The notes: generated by a model not told the origin, from the letters alone. A stretch of 32,254 nucleotides of DNA from JBDTGE01 sp050742975 (GCA_050742975.1 JBOGDQ010000272.1:1-32254), one strand, 5' to 3'; shown: positions 8,138 to 19,396, counted from the first letter of the stretch. Numbers and translations: made by a program.

Positions 8138-8545
8138 ATGACGGCTCGCAGCAAGGCGCGTAAGCGGGCGGTCGACGTCCTGTACGAGTCCGATGCGCGT
8201 GCCGTGCCCGCGACGGTCACGCTCGGTGAGCGGGTCAGCCTGGCCGATCCGCCGGTGAACGAGTACACGGTCGAGCTGGTCGAGGGCATCGAGGCCAACC
8301 GCGGCCGCATCGACGAGATCCTGGCCGAGTGTGCCGAGGGCTGGACCGTCCCGCGCATGCCCGGGGTCGACCGTGCCGTGCTGCGCCTCGGCGTGTACGA
8401 GCTGCTCTGGCGGCCCGACGTGCCGGCCGCGGTCGTGATCGACGAGGCGGTCGAGCTGGCCAAGACGCTGTCGACGGACGAGTCGCCGCGCTTCGTCAAC
8501 GGCGTCCTCGCGCGCGTCCTGCGCGAGCAGCCCGCGCACTCCTGA
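8138..8545 (+). CDS. nusB: Transcription antitermination protein NusB
   Basis: NusB, with NusE (S10), binds boxA of rRNA leaders and supports antitermination. The 135-residue product starts MTARSKARKRAVDVLYESDAR, the usual N-terminus, and ends with VELAKTLSTDESPRFVNGVLARVLRE, the family's C-terminal signature. The ATG at 8138 has only a weak ribosome site, but efp ends 40 bases upstream and co-transcription is likely. In Streptomyces bldD lies between nusB and pyrR; here the next 183 bases contain only the pyr leader. Confidence 0.95.
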   Translation: MTARSKARKRAVDVLYESDARAVPATVTLGERVSLADPPVNEYTVELVEGIEANRGRIDEILAECAEGWTVPRMPGVDRAVLRLGVYELLWRPDVPAAVVIDEAVELAKTLSTDESPRFVNGVLARVLREQPAHS

Positions 8546-8607
8546 GGCACCTTCCCGGGCGCGATTCGCCCGGCGTGGCTGCGCGCGGACCGGCTGCTCG
8601 CGGCTGT

Positions 8608-8669
8608 TACAGTGCCGGAGACAGACATCCTTTAAAGGCCCGTCCAGTGAGGCGGACAAGGAGGTCGGC
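8608..8669 (+). promoter_or_regulatory. pyr operon promoter and PyrR-binding leader RNA with sequestered ribosome site
   Basis: TACAGT at 8608-8613 is a likely -10, putting the RNA start near 8620. The leader then has ATCCTTT at 8627-8633, a stem GTCC (8642-8645) with GGAC (8654-8657), and the loop AGTGAGGC. Together they read TCCAGTGAGGC, close to the PyrR recognition loop known from Bacillus (TCCAGAGAGGC). AAGGA at 8658-8662 can pair with TCCTT at 8628-8632, extending the stem and masking the AAGGAGG ribosome site at 8658-8664. PyrR with UMP bound would therefore block translation initiation. Mycobacterial pyr operons are known to be controlled at translation by PyrR; the pairing here is read from the sequence. 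Confidence 0.75.
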
Positions 8670-8732
8670 ATGAGCACCGCACGGAACTGCTCCGCAAAAA
8701 GCGCTCCGCACTTTCGCCGGGACCCCGCATGA
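8670..8732 (+). CDS. Leader peptide of the pyr operon, 20 residues
   Basis: An ATG lies six bases behind the strong AAGGAGG site inside the PyrR-binding hairpin. The short frame starts MSTARNCSAK, is rich in Ala, Ser and Arg, and stops with TGA at 8730-8732. The stop overlaps the pyrR ATG (8729-8731) as ATGA. pyrR itself has no good ribosome site, so ribosomes that translate this peptide probably restart at pyrR. The peptide need have no function of its own; its translation would pass the PyrR switch on to pyrR and the rest of the operon. Its codons include no obvious regulatory run. The coupling is inferred from position. Confidence 0.7.
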   Translation: MSTARNCSAKSAPHFRRDPA

Positions 8733-9310
8733 CCGGTCATACCCATGCGCAGACGGGCGTCTCGCCCGGCGCTCCCATCCTCGGCGATGCTGACGTGGCC
8801 CGCGTCATCGACCGGATGGCGCACCAGATCATCGAGAACATCGCCAAGGCCGGCTTCGACGCGGTCCTGCTCGGCATCCCCACTCGAGGCGCCCCGCTGG
8901 CGCAGCGGCTGGCCGCACGCATCGCCGTCTTCGCCGACGTGCACGTGCCGGTCGGCTCCCTGGACACCACGCTCTACCGCGACGACCTGCGGCTGCGCGG
9001 CGTCCGGCCGCTCGGGCGGACCGTCGAGCCCGAAGGCGGCATTGGCGGCCGCACCGTCGTGCTGGTCGACGACGTGCTCTACTCCGGGCGAACGATCCGC
9101 GCCGCGCTCGACGCGCTGAACGACCTCGGCCGCCCGCGCGCGGTGCAGCTCGCGGTGCTGGTCGACAGGGGACACCGCGAGCTGCCGATCCGCGCCGACT
9201 ACGTCGGCAAGAACGTCCCGACGTCCAGCGATCAGCTCGTCCGCGTCGCCCTGCAGGAGATCGACGGGCGCGACGCGGTCACCGTCACCGACCCGGAGGG
9301 CACGAGATGA
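8729..9310 (+). CDS. pyrR: Bifunctional pyr operon regulator / uracil phosphoribosyltransferase PyrR
   Basis: PyrR binds the pyr mRNA leader when UMP or UTP is high and also has weak uracil phosphoribosyltransferase activity. The 193-residue protein has the PRPP-binding signature VVLVDDVLYSGRT in the middle, LLGIPTRGAPLAQRLA with the first active-site loop, and LDTTLYRDDL, all typical of PyrR. VLVDRGHRELPIRADYVGKNVPTS matches the conserved C-terminal region. The start overlaps the leader peptide stop, and the stop overlaps the pyrB ATG, both as ATGA. Its target hairpin is visible just upstream, making autoregulation likely. Confidence 0.96.
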   Translation: MTGHTHAQTGVSPGAPILGDADVARVIDRMAHQIIENIAKAGFDAVLLGIPTRGAPLAQRLAARIAVFADVHVPVGSLDTTLYRDDLRLRGVRPLGRTVEPEGGIGGRTVVLVDDVLYSGRTIRAALDALNDLGRPRAVQLAVLVDRGHRELPIRADYVGKNVPTSSDQLVRVALQEIDGRDAVTVTDPEGTR

Positions 9311-10296
9311 AGAACCTGCTCTCAGCAGCGGACCTCGACCGCGACGAGGCGATCGCGATCCTCGACACCGCCCAGCAGATGCACGCGATCCAGTCGCGCG
9401 AGGTCAAGAAGCTCCCCCCGCTGCGCGGCCGCACGATCGTCAACCTGTTCTTCGAGGACTCCACCCGCACCCGGTCGTCCTTCGAGATCGCCGGCAAGTG
9501 GCTCTCGGCCGACGTGATCAACGTCAGCGCCAAGGGCTCCAGCGTCAGCAAGGGCGAGAGCCTGCGCGACACGGCGCTCACCGTTGCCGCGATGGGCGTG
9601 GACGCGCTGGTGGTGCGGCACGGCACGTCCGGCGCGGTGCAGCGGATCGCCGGTTGGGTGGACTGCCACGTGGTCAACGCCGGCGACGGCACGCACGAGC
9701 ATCCCACCCAGGCGCTGCTCGACGCCTACACGATGCGGTCCCGCCTGGGCGAGCTCGACGGCCGGCACGTGGTCATCGTCGGCGACATCACGCACAGCCG
9801 GGTCGCGCGCTCGAACGTCCTGCTGCTCAAGACGCTCGGTGCCCAGGTCACGCTGGTCGCGCCGCCGACGCTGATGCCGTCGGGTGTGGACGCCTGGCCG
9901 TGCGAGACGAGCTGGGACCTGGACGCGACGCTGTCCGGGAAGGCCTTCGGTGACGTCGACGCGGTGATGATGCTGCGCGTGCAGCGCGAGCGGATGCAGA
10001 GCGGGTTGCCCGGCGACGCTTGCGGAGCCGGCGTTGGGTATTTCCCGACCGAGCACGAGTACGCGATCGGTTACGGCCTGTCGCCGGAGCGGCTGGACCT
10101 GCTCGCCGACCACGTGCCGGTGCTGCACCCGGGTCCGATGAACCGTGGTCTGGAGATCTCGTCCGCGGCCGCGGACCATGCGCGCTCGGTGGTGCTCGAG
10201 CAGGTGCAGGCCGGCGTGGCGGTGCGGATGGCGGTCCTGTTCCGGCTGCTGTCCGGCGCCGGTGATCCCGCGCCAGCCGTCGAGGAAGCCGAGTGA
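9307..10296 (+). CDS. pyrB: Aspartate carbamoyltransferase catalytic subunit
   Basis: It joins carbamoyl phosphate and aspartate to carbamoyl aspartate. The 329-residue product has FFEDSTRTRSSFE with the carbamoyl phosphate-binding STRTR near residues 53-57, the KGESLRDT loop, HGTSGAVQRIA, HPTQALLDAYT, and LHPGPMNRGLEI with the aspartate-binding loop near residue 275. No pyrI regulatory gene is present, as usual in actinomycetes. It overlaps pyrR by ATGA and pyrC by GTGA, so it belongs to a translationally coupled cluster. Secure. Confidence 0.97.
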   Translation: MKNLLSAADLDRDEAIAILDTAQQMHAIQSREVKKLPPLRGRTIVNLFFEDSTRTRSSFEIAGKWLSADVINVSAKGSSVSKGESLRDTALTVAAMGVDALVVRHGTSGAVQRIAGWVDCHVVNAGDGTHEHPTQALLDAYTMRSRLGELDGRHVVIVGDITHSRVARSNVLLLKTLGAQVTLVAPPTLMPSGVDAWPCETSWDLDATLSGKAFGDVDAVMMLRVQRERMQSGLPGDACGAGVGYFPTEHEYAIGYGLSPERLDLLADHVPVLHPGPMNRGLEISSAAADHARSVVLEQVQAGVAVRMAVLFRLLSGAGDPAPAVEEAE

Positions 10297-11591
10297 GCGT
10301 CCTGCTGAAGGGTGTCGCACCGCTTGGTGGCAAGGCGGTCGACGTGCTGCTCGACGGCGGGGTCATCGCCGGCGTCGGGCGGGTCGCGGATGCCGACGCG
10401 CAGGTTGTCGACTGCGGCGGCCTGATCCTGCTGCCTGGCCTCGTCGACCTGCACACCCACCTGCGTGAGCCCGGCCGCGAGGACGCCGAGACCGTCGCCT
10501 CCGGGTCGGCTGCGGCTGCACTCGGCGGCTTCACGGCGGTGCACGCGATGGCGAACACCGACCCGGTCGCCGACTCGGCCGAGATCGTCGAGCAGGTCGC
10601 CAGGCTGGGGGACCGCGCCGGACTCGTCGACGTCCGGCCCGTCGGCGCCGTGTCGATGGGATTGGCCGGTGAGCAACTCGCGGAGATCGCCAGCATGGCC
10701 AGATCTGCCGCTGCGGTAAGGGTGTTCAGCGATGACGGCCACTGCGTGCACGACTCGCGCCTCATGCGTCGCGCCCTGGAGTACGTCAAGCCGTTCGACG
10801 CGGTGATCGCGCAGCACGCCCAGGACCCGCGGCTGGCCGACGGTGCGGCGTGTTGCCACGAGGGCGAGGTGTCCGGCCGCCTGGGGCTGCCCGGCTGGCC
10901 CGCCGTCGCCGAGGAATCGATCGTCGCGCGGGACGTCATGCTGGCCGAGCACACTGGGTCGCGGCTGCACGTCTGCCATGTCTCGACGGCTGGCAGCGTC
11001 GAGGTGATCCGCTGGGCCAAGCGGCGCGGGATCGCGGTCACCGCCGAGGTCACGCCGCACCACCTGCTGCTCACCTGCGACCTGCTCGCCTCGTACGACC
11101 CGGTGTTCAAGGTGAACCCGCCGCTGCGACCGGACGAGGACGTCGCCGCGCTGCGGGCCGGGCTGGCCGACGGCACGATCGACGCGGTCGCCACCGACCA
11201 CGCACCGCACGCTCCCCACGACAAGGACCATGCCTTCGGCGAGGCGGCCTTCGGGATGCTTGGCCTGCAGACCGCGCTCGGTGTCGTGGCCGAGACGATG
11301 GTCTCGGCCGGCCTGCTCGACTGGGCCGGCGTCGCCGACCGGATGAGCGTGCGCCCCGCGTCGATCGGCCGGGTACCGGGCCATGGCCGGCCGATCCAGC
11401 GCGGCGAGCCGGCCAACCTCACGGTGCTCGACCCGCACGGCTCGTACCTCGTCGACCCGAGCGCCCTGGCGTCGAAGTCGCGCAACACGCCGTTCGCCGG
11501 ACGGACGCTCCCGGCGCGGGTCGTGGCGACGTTCCTGCGCGGCCGGGCGACGGTTCTGGACGGCGAGCTGCGGCAGTCGGTCACCGCATGA
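10293..11591 (+). CDS. pyrC: Dihydroorotase (class I)
   Basis: It cyclises carbamoyl aspartate to dihydroorotate. The 432-residue amidohydrolase shows the metal-binding DLHTHLREPGREDAET early on, ANTDP, HVCHVSTAGS with a metal His, EVTPHHLLLTC with another, and VATDHAPHAPHDKD with the catalytic Asp. This is the pattern of the long class I enzymes that often associate with PyrB. The GTG start at 10293 lies inside the pyrB stop. The stop overlaps the ATG of the next gene. No catalytic residue appears to be missing. Confidence 0.97.
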   Translation: MSVLLKGVAPLGGKAVDVLLDGGVIAGVGRVADADAQVVDCGGLILLPGLVDLHTHLREPGREDAETVASGSAAAALGGFTAVHAMANTDPVADSAEIVEQVARLGDRAGLVDVRPVGAVSMGLAGEQLAEIASMARSAAAVRVFSDDGHCVHDSRLMRRALEYVKPFDAVIAQHAQDPRLADGAACCHEGEVSGRLGLPGWPAVAEESIVARDVMLAEHTGSRLHVCHVSTAGSVEVIRWAKRRGIAVTAEVTPHHLLLTCDLLASYDPVFKVNPPLRPDEDVAALRAGLADGTIDAVATDHAPHAPHDKDHAFGEAAFGMLGLQTALGVVAETMVSAGLLDWAGVADRMSVRPASIGRVPGHGRPIQRGEPANLTVLDPHGSYLVDPSALASKSRNTPFAGRTLPARVVATFLRGRATVLDGELRQSVTA

Positions 11592-12169
11592 CGCGGGCCT
11601 GGCTGGTGGTGATCTGCCTGCTGCTGCTCGCGCTCGCCCTGCTCGGGATGTGGCGGGGTTGGCGCAACCGCGCGGCGCGGCAGTCCGATCTCGCGGACCT
11701 GCCGGCCGTGCCGTCCGATCTCGGCGCTGCGACGCTCGCCACGCTGGCTGGGCTGTACGTCGGTACCACGTTCGCGTCGAGCTGGCAGGACCGCGTCGTG
11801 CACCGCGGCCTGGGCCGGCGGGCCAGCGCGACGGCGACGCTCTACCCGTCCGGCGTCCGGATCGATCGCGTCGGCGCGGGCCCGATCTTCCTGCCGGCGG
11901 CGGCGATCGTCGGCGCGCGCCTGGCGCCGGGGCTGGCCGGGCAGGTGGTCGGCGCGGGCGGACTGCTGGTCATCACCTGGCGCCTCGGTGACGCCGAACT
12001 CGACACCGGCCTGCGGGCCGACGACAAGGCCGCGTACCCCGACTGGGTCCGCGCGATCAACGCACTGCGCGATAGGTCGAGTGACGTATCGCAGCATCGA
12101 GTGACGCAGGATTTGCCATCACCCGGAGCCGGGATCCGTCACTGGACGGGGAGAGGGGCGGCCGGATGA
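11588..12169 (+). CDS. Conserved PyrC-CarA interval membrane protein, PH-like domain
   Basis: A 193-residue protein with an N-terminal membrane anchor (WLVVICLLLLALALLGMW, residues 4-21) and a basic stop-transfer segment. A small beta-rich domain follows, with GLYVGTTFASSWQDRVVHRGLG and ATLYPSGVRIDRVG, resembling bacterial PH-like domains. An equivalent gene of unknown role lies between pyrC and carA in Mycobacterium and Streptomyces; it is often annotated as export or membrane protein without proof. The start overlaps pyrC and the stop overlaps carA. The last 28 or so residues are low in similarity to the body and are encoded by a palindrome at the 3' end, so the tail may be a later addition. 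Confidence 0.8.
   Translation: MTRAWLVVICLLLLALALLGMWRGWRNRAARQSDLADLPAVPSDLGAATLATLAGLYVGTTFASSWQDRVVHRGLGRRASATATLYPSGVRIDRVGAGPIFLPAAAIVGARLAPGLAGQVVGAGGLLVITWRLGDAELDTGLRADDKAAYPDWVRAINALRDRSSDVSQHRVTQDLPSPGAGIRHWTGRGAAG
12077..12143. repeat. Palindrome with internal direct repeat at the PH-like gene/carA junction
   Basis: TCGAGTGACG occurs at 12077-12086 and again at 12097-12106. The second copy leads into a hairpin: AGTGACG...GGAT at 12100-12112 pairs with ATCCGTCACT at 12134-12143 with a small bulge, and CCCGG-AG-CCGGG at 12122-12133 forms the inner stem. It lies inside the 3' end of the preceding gene and just before the carA ribosome site. Confidence 0.65.
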
Positions 12170-13272
12170 GCGGCGCAATGCTGGTGCTCGAGGACGGGCG
12201 CACCTTTCGCGGCGAGGCCTACGGGGCCGTCGGGGAGTCGTTCGGCGAGGCGGTGTTCGCGACCGGGATGACCGGCTACCAGGAGACGTTGACCGACCCG
12301 TCCTACCACCGGCAGGTCGTCGTGCAGACCGCGCCGCACATCGGCAACACCGGCATGAACGACGAGGACGCGGAGTCGCGGCGGATCTGGGTCGCCGGCT
12401 ACGTCGTGCGCGACCCGGCGCGCCGGCCGTCGTCGTGGCGGGCCCGGCGCTCGCTCGACGAGGAGCTGACCGAGCAGGGCGTCGTCGGGATCAGCGGCAT
12501 CGACACCCGCGCGCTTACCCGCCACCTGCGCGAGCGCGGCGCGATGCGCTGCGGCGTCTCCAGTGCCGATCTCGACGCGGATTCCCTGCTGCAGAAGGTG
12601 ATCGCGTCTCCGCAGATGGCGGGCGCGGACCTGTCGGCGCAGGTCACCACCTCGGCGGCCTACCGGGTGGAGGCGATCGGCGAGCACCGGTTCACGGTCG
12701 CCGCGATCGACTACGGGATCAAGACGATGACGCCGCACCGGATGGCCGAGCGGGGGGTCACCTCGATCGTCCTGCCGTCGACGTCCACCGCCGATGAGGT
12801 TCTGGCGACGGGTGCCGATGCGGTGTTCCTCGCCAACGGACCTGGTGATCCGGCGACCGCCGACGCCGCGGTCGGCACGGTCCGCGAACTGCTGCGCCGC
12901 GGCGTGCCGATCTTCGGCATCTGCTTCGGCAATCAGCTCCTCGGACGTGCTTACGGCTTCGGCACGTACAAGCTCGGCTACGGGCACCGCGGCATCAACC
13001 AGCCGGTGCAGGACCGCGCGAGTGGCAAGGTCGAGATCACCTCGCACAACCACGGCTTCGCGGTGGACGCCCCGCTCGATACGCCGAGCGAGACCGAGTT
13101 TGGTGCCGTGCAGGTCAGCCACGTGTGCCTGAACGACAACGTGGTCGAGGGGCTCCGAGCCCTTGACGCGCGGGCATTCAGCGTCCAGTACCACCCCGAG
13201 GCCGCGGCCGGACCGCACGACGCCGCGTACCTGTTCGACCGCTTCGTGCAGTTGCTGGAGGCTGGCAAGTGA
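12166..13272 (+). CDS. carA: Carbamoyl-phosphate synthase small (glutaminase) subunit
   Basis: It hydrolyses glutamine and passes ammonia to CarB. The 368-residue protein has the CPSase small-chain N-terminal domain (TGMTGYQETLTDPSY, GISGIDTRALTRHLR) and a class I glutamine amidotransferase domain. The catalytic Cys is in PIFGICFGNQLLG, with His and Glu in SVQYHPEAAAGP. GICFGNQ instead of GICLGHQ is common in this family. An ATG at 12166 overlaps the preceding stop and follows a GGAGAGG site. Unlike most of the operon, a 100-base gap with a hairpin separates it from carB. Confidence 0.96.
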   Translation: MSGAMLVLEDGRTFRGEAYGAVGESFGEAVFATGMTGYQETLTDPSYHRQVVVQTAPHIGNTGMNDEDAESRRIWVAGYVVRDPARRPSSWRARRSLDEELTEQGVVGISGIDTRALTRHLRERGAMRCGVSSADLDADSLLQKVIASPQMAGADLSAQVTTSAAYRVEAIGEHRFTVAAIDYGIKTMTPHRMAERGVTSIVLPSTSTADEVLATGADAVFLANGPGDPATADAAVGTVRELLRRGVPIFGICFGNQLLGRAYGFGTYKLGYGHRGINQPVQDRASGKVEITSHNHGFAVDAPLDTPSETEFGAVQVSHVCLNDNVVEGLRALDARAFSVQYHPEAAAGPHDAAYLFDRFVQLLEAGK

Positions 13273-13282
13273 ACACGCCCGC

Positions 13283-13330
13283 GATCTTCCTGCGTCAGTC
13301 GTCACGGGCACTACCAGGCGCAGGAAGATC
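13283..13330. repeat. 12-bp inverted repeat in the carA-carB gap
   Basis: GATCTTCCTGCG at 13283-13294 and CGCAGGAAGATC at 13319-13330 are perfect inverted copies around a 24-base loop. CGC and CGCG flanks extend the stem with one bulge. The RNA would form a stable hairpin starting ten bases after the carA stop. There is no T run, so a simple terminator is unlikely inside an operon. RNA processing, attenuation or a mobile palindrome are possible. The TCCTGCGTCA at its left edge also occurs, inverted, in the palindrome before carA. Confidence 0.8.
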
Positions 13331-13372
13331 CGCGGACCGTTCCAGCGCGATGCGGGTGGGGGGCGAGGTCTG

Positions 13373-16677
<3,305 letters not shown>

Positions 16678-16681
<4 letters not shown>

Positions 16682-17544
16682 CCGCTGTTCACGAGATCGG
16701 GGAGATCTTCGGGGTGCAGCGCGTCGGCGACTACGTGCAGTTCACCGTCATCGCACCGGGCATCGCGCAGGGGTTCAAGCCGGGCCACTTCGTCGCGGTC
16801 GGCGTGGGCGGCGAGAACACGTCGATGGTGCTGCGCCGGGCGTTCGCCCTGTACGGCGCGACCCCGACCGGACAGTTCGCCGGCACGATCCAGTTCGTCG
16901 TCGCCGCCCACGGCGCGGGTACGCAGTGGCTGCTGCAGCGCGGAGCGGGGGAGACCCTCGACCTGGTCGGCCCGCTCGGCACCCAGTTCCCGCTGCCGTC
17001 AACCGCGGCACCTGCGGTACTCGTCGGCGGCGGCTACGGCACCGCGCCGCTGATTCCCCTTGCCGCGCAGCTGATCGAGGCCGGTTCACCGGTCGAGTTC
17101 CTGCTCGGCGCCGCCACCGGTTCGCGGCTGTTCGGCGAGCTGGTCGCCAAGCGGCTGGCCGGCTCGGTGACCGTCACCACCGACGACGGATCCGCGGGCG
17201 AGAAGGGGCTGATCACCGATGCCCTGCCCGCCGCGATCGAGCGGATCGACGCCGAGGTCGTCTACGCCTGCGGGCCGATGGGCATGCTGCGCGCGGTGGG
17301 CGACATCGCCCGCGAGCACTCCATCCGTGCGCAGGTGGCCGTCGAGGAGTCGATGGCCTGCGGCATCGGGGTCTGCATGACCTGCGTGCTGCCGGTATGC
17401 GGTGACGACGGGACCCCGCGGTTCGTGCGGTCCTGCGTCGACGGGCCGGTGTTCGATGCCGACCGGGTGCGCTGGGACGACGTCGGCACGCTCCCGCCGG
17501 ATCTGGTCGGGGCGGACGCGATGGGGTCGACATGGCGCACCTGA
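16678..17544 (+). CDS. pyrK: Dihydroorotate dehydrogenase electron transfer subunit PyrK
   Basis: PyrK carries FAD and a 2Fe-2S cluster and passes electrons from PyrD to NAD. The 288-residue product has a ferredoxin-reductase-like FAD domain with LRRAFALYG (R-x-F type FAD site), an NAD domain with VLVGGGYGTAPLIPLA and YACGPMGMLRAVG, and a cysteine cluster CGIGVCMTC followed by RSC. That spacing (C-x4-C-x2-C and a distant C) matches the PyrK iron-sulfur site. It starts inside the carB stop and overlaps pyrD by 13 bases. Its presence shows the class 1B, NAD-linked pathway rather than the quinone-linked class 2 enzyme. Confidence 0.93.
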
Positions 17545-18485
17545 CCACCACCCTCGGCCCGCTCACCCTGCCGAACCCCGTGCTGACCGCATCGGGGTGC
17601 GCGGCGGCCGGGCGCGAGCTGCAGCAGTTCTTCGACGTGTCCCAGCTCGGCGCCGTGGTGACGAAGTCGATCATGACCAGGCCACGTTCGGGACGGCCGA
17701 CGCCGCGAATGGCCGAGACACCCAGCGGCATGCTCAACTCGATCGGTCTGCAGGGTCCGGGGATCGACTCGTTCCTCGAGAACGACCTGGCCTGGCTGGC
17801 CGCGCACGGCGCCCGCACCGTGGTGTCGATCGCGGGCGGGCACACCGACGAGTACGTGGAGCTGGCGCGCAGGCTTGCCGGCAACCCGGCCGTGTCGATG
17901 ATCGAGGTCAACATCTCCTGCCCGAACGTCGAGAGCCGCGGACAGGTCTTCGCCTGCGACGCGATCGCCTCCTCGCGGGTGGTTGGCGCGGTCCGTCGTG
18001 CGGCCGACCCGGACCAACCGGTGTTCGCCAAGCTGTCACCGGACGTCACCGACATCACCCTCATCGCCCGCGCCTGCGCCGACGCCGGAGCCGACGGTTT
18101 CTCGCTGATCAACACGCTGCTGGGCCTGGTGATCGACACCGACACGATGCGGCCGGTCCTCGGTGGCGTGACCGGCGGGCTGTCCGGACCGGCGATCCGC
18201 CCGGTGGCCGTCCGCTGCGTGTGGCAGGTCAGGAAGGCCTTACCCCACCTGCCGATTCTCGGAATGGGCGGCATTCGGTCCGGGCTGGACGCGTTGCAGT
18301 TCCTGCTGGCCGGCGCGTCGGCGGTCTCGGTGGGCACCGCGGTCTTCGGCGATCCGCACGCGCCCGTGCGCGTCCTGGCCGAACTCGACGCGGCCCTGGA
18401 CGAGCGCGGCTTCGCGTCCGTCTCCGACGCGGTCGCGTTCGCCCATCGCACGGACCGCGAGCTGCAGCCGGCAGCGTCCGAGTGA
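17532..18485 (+). CDS. pyrD: Dihydroorotate dehydrogenase, class 1B catalytic subunit
   Basis: It oxidises dihydroorotate to orotate with FMN in the cytosol. The 317-residue TIM barrel shows TASGCAAAGRELQQFF, TKSIMTRPRSGRPTPR, the conserved MLNSIGLQGPG, the catalytic Cys in EVNISCPNVESRGQVFACD near residue 128, FAKLSPDVTDI, and GMGGIRSGLDALQFLLAGASAVSVGTA for phosphate and FMN binding. A Cys in the NISCPN loop and the adjacent pyrK identify class 1B. The start lies 13 bases inside pyrK, and the stop overlaps the GTG of pyrF. Confidence 0.96.
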   Translation: MAHLTTTLGPLTLPNPVLTASGCAAAGRELQQFFDVSQLGAVVTKSIMTRPRSGRPTPRMAETPSGMLNSIGLQGPGIDSFLENDLAWLAAHGARTVVSIAGGHTDEYVELARRLAGNPAVSMIEVNISCPNVESRGQVFACDAIASSRVVGAVRRAADPDQPVFAKLSPDVTDITLIARACADAGADGFSLINTLLGLVIDTDTMRPVLGGVTGGLSGPAIRPVAVRCVWQVRKALPHLPILGMGGIRSGLDALQFLLAGASAVSVGTAVFGDPHAPVRVLAELDAALDERGFASVSDAVAFAHRTDRELQPAASE

Positions 18486-19396
18486 CCGGCCGATCCGATC
18501 AGGTCTTCCCCGCGCGGCACCGGTTGGCGGCCGTCGAACCGACGCCTGGCGGGGAAAACCTGATCACCACCCCGTTCGGCGCGCGGCTGGGCGCGGCCCT
18601 GGACGAGCGGGGCTCGCTGTGCGTCGGCATCGACCCGCACCCGGCCCTGCTGCACGCGTGGGGACTCACCGATGACCTCGCCGGGCTCGACGCGTTCGCC
18701 GACACGTGCGTCGAGGCGTTCGGGCCGGGCGCCGCGGTGGTCAAGCCGCAGTCGGCCTTCTTCGAGACGTACGGCTCGGCCGGCATCGCGGTCCTGGAGC
18801 GCACCGTTGCGGCGTGCCGGGCGGCCGGCGCGTTGGTGATCCTGGACGTCAAGCGTGGCGACATCGGCTCGACCATGACGGCATATGCGCGTGCCTACCT
18901 CGACCCGTCCTCGCCGCTCGCCGTCGACGCGATCACCCTCAGCCCGTACCTCGGCGTGGGCTCACTGCAGCCGGCGTTCGACGCGATCCAGGTGTACGGC
19001 AGCGGTGCCTTCGTGCTAGCGCTCACCTCCAATCCCGAGGGTCCGCAGGTCCAGCATGCGCGCACCGCGGACGGCCGGACGGTTGCCCAGTCCGTGCTCG
19101 ACGAGGTGGCCGGCCGCAACGCGGGTGCGGCGCCGCTCGGCTCGGTCGGCGTCGTCGTCGGCGCGACGATCGGCACGGCCGGCGTCGACCTGGGCCGGCT
19201 CAACGGGCCGTTCCTCGTGCCGGGCATCGGAGCGCAGGGCGGCACGGCGGACGACGTGCGGCGGATCTTCGGTGACGGCCTGCGCGCGGTCCTGCCGAGC
19301 GTGTCCCGCGAGGTGCTCCGGCACGGGCCGAGCCCGGCCGCGCTCCGCAGCGCTGTCGAGCAGCAGCACGAGACGTTCGCGTTCCTTCGCGGCTGA
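18482..19396 (+). CDS. pyrF: Orotidine 5'-phosphate decarboxylase
   Basis: It decarboxylates OMP to UMP, the last step of the pathway. The GTG at 18482 overlaps the pyrD stop and gives 304 residues. The core starts at about residue 30 (FGARLGAALDERGSLCVGIDPHP) and holds the catalytic ILDVKRGDIGSTM block and LVPGIGAQGG phosphate loop of the actinobacterial type 2 PyrF. The first 28 or so residues have no counterpart in typical PyrF and come from a 69-base palindrome. No other ATG or GTG start in frame is seen before the core. Either the extension is translated or a non-standard start is used. A group II intron begins three bases after the stop. Confidence 0.94.
   Translation: MTGRSDQVFPARHRLAAVEPTPGGENLITTPFGARLGAALDERGSLCVGIDPHPALLHAWGLTDDLAGLDAFADTCVEAFGPGAAVVKPQSAFFETYGSAGIAVLERTVAACRAAGALVILDVKRGDIGSTMTAYARAYLDPSSPLAVDAITLSPYLGVGSLQPAFDAIQVYGSGAFVLALTSNPEGPQVQHARTADGRTVAQSVLDEVAGRNAGAAPLGSVGVVVGATIGTAGVDLGRLNGPFLVPGIGAQGGTADDVRRIFGDGLRAVLPSVSREVLRHGPSPAALRSAVEQQHETFAFLRG
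18497..18565. repeat. 17-bp inverted repeat inside the 5' end of pyrF
   Basis: GATCAGGTCTTCCCCGC at 18497-18513 and GCGGGGAAAACCTGATC at 18549-18565 are inverted copies with one mismatch, separated by 35 bases. The element keeps the reading frame from the overlapping pyrF GTG open and adds an N-terminal tail. The arms resemble those of the carA-carB palindrome (GATC, TTCC, CGC in the same order). Confidence 0.8.

Noticed and set aside
5272..8628. Very long minus-strand open frame (over 1100 codons) across the exporter, efp and nusB
   Set aside because: It is an antisense or off-frame shadow of real genes in high-GC DNA; composition is Arg/Ala/Gly rich with no domain, apart from the short ABC-F motif piece noted separately.
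10850..12169. Earlier start for the membrane protein behind pyrC
   Set aside because: The upstream open frame is off-frame within pyrC; the ATG at 11588 overlaps the pyrC stop and starts directly with a membrane anchor.
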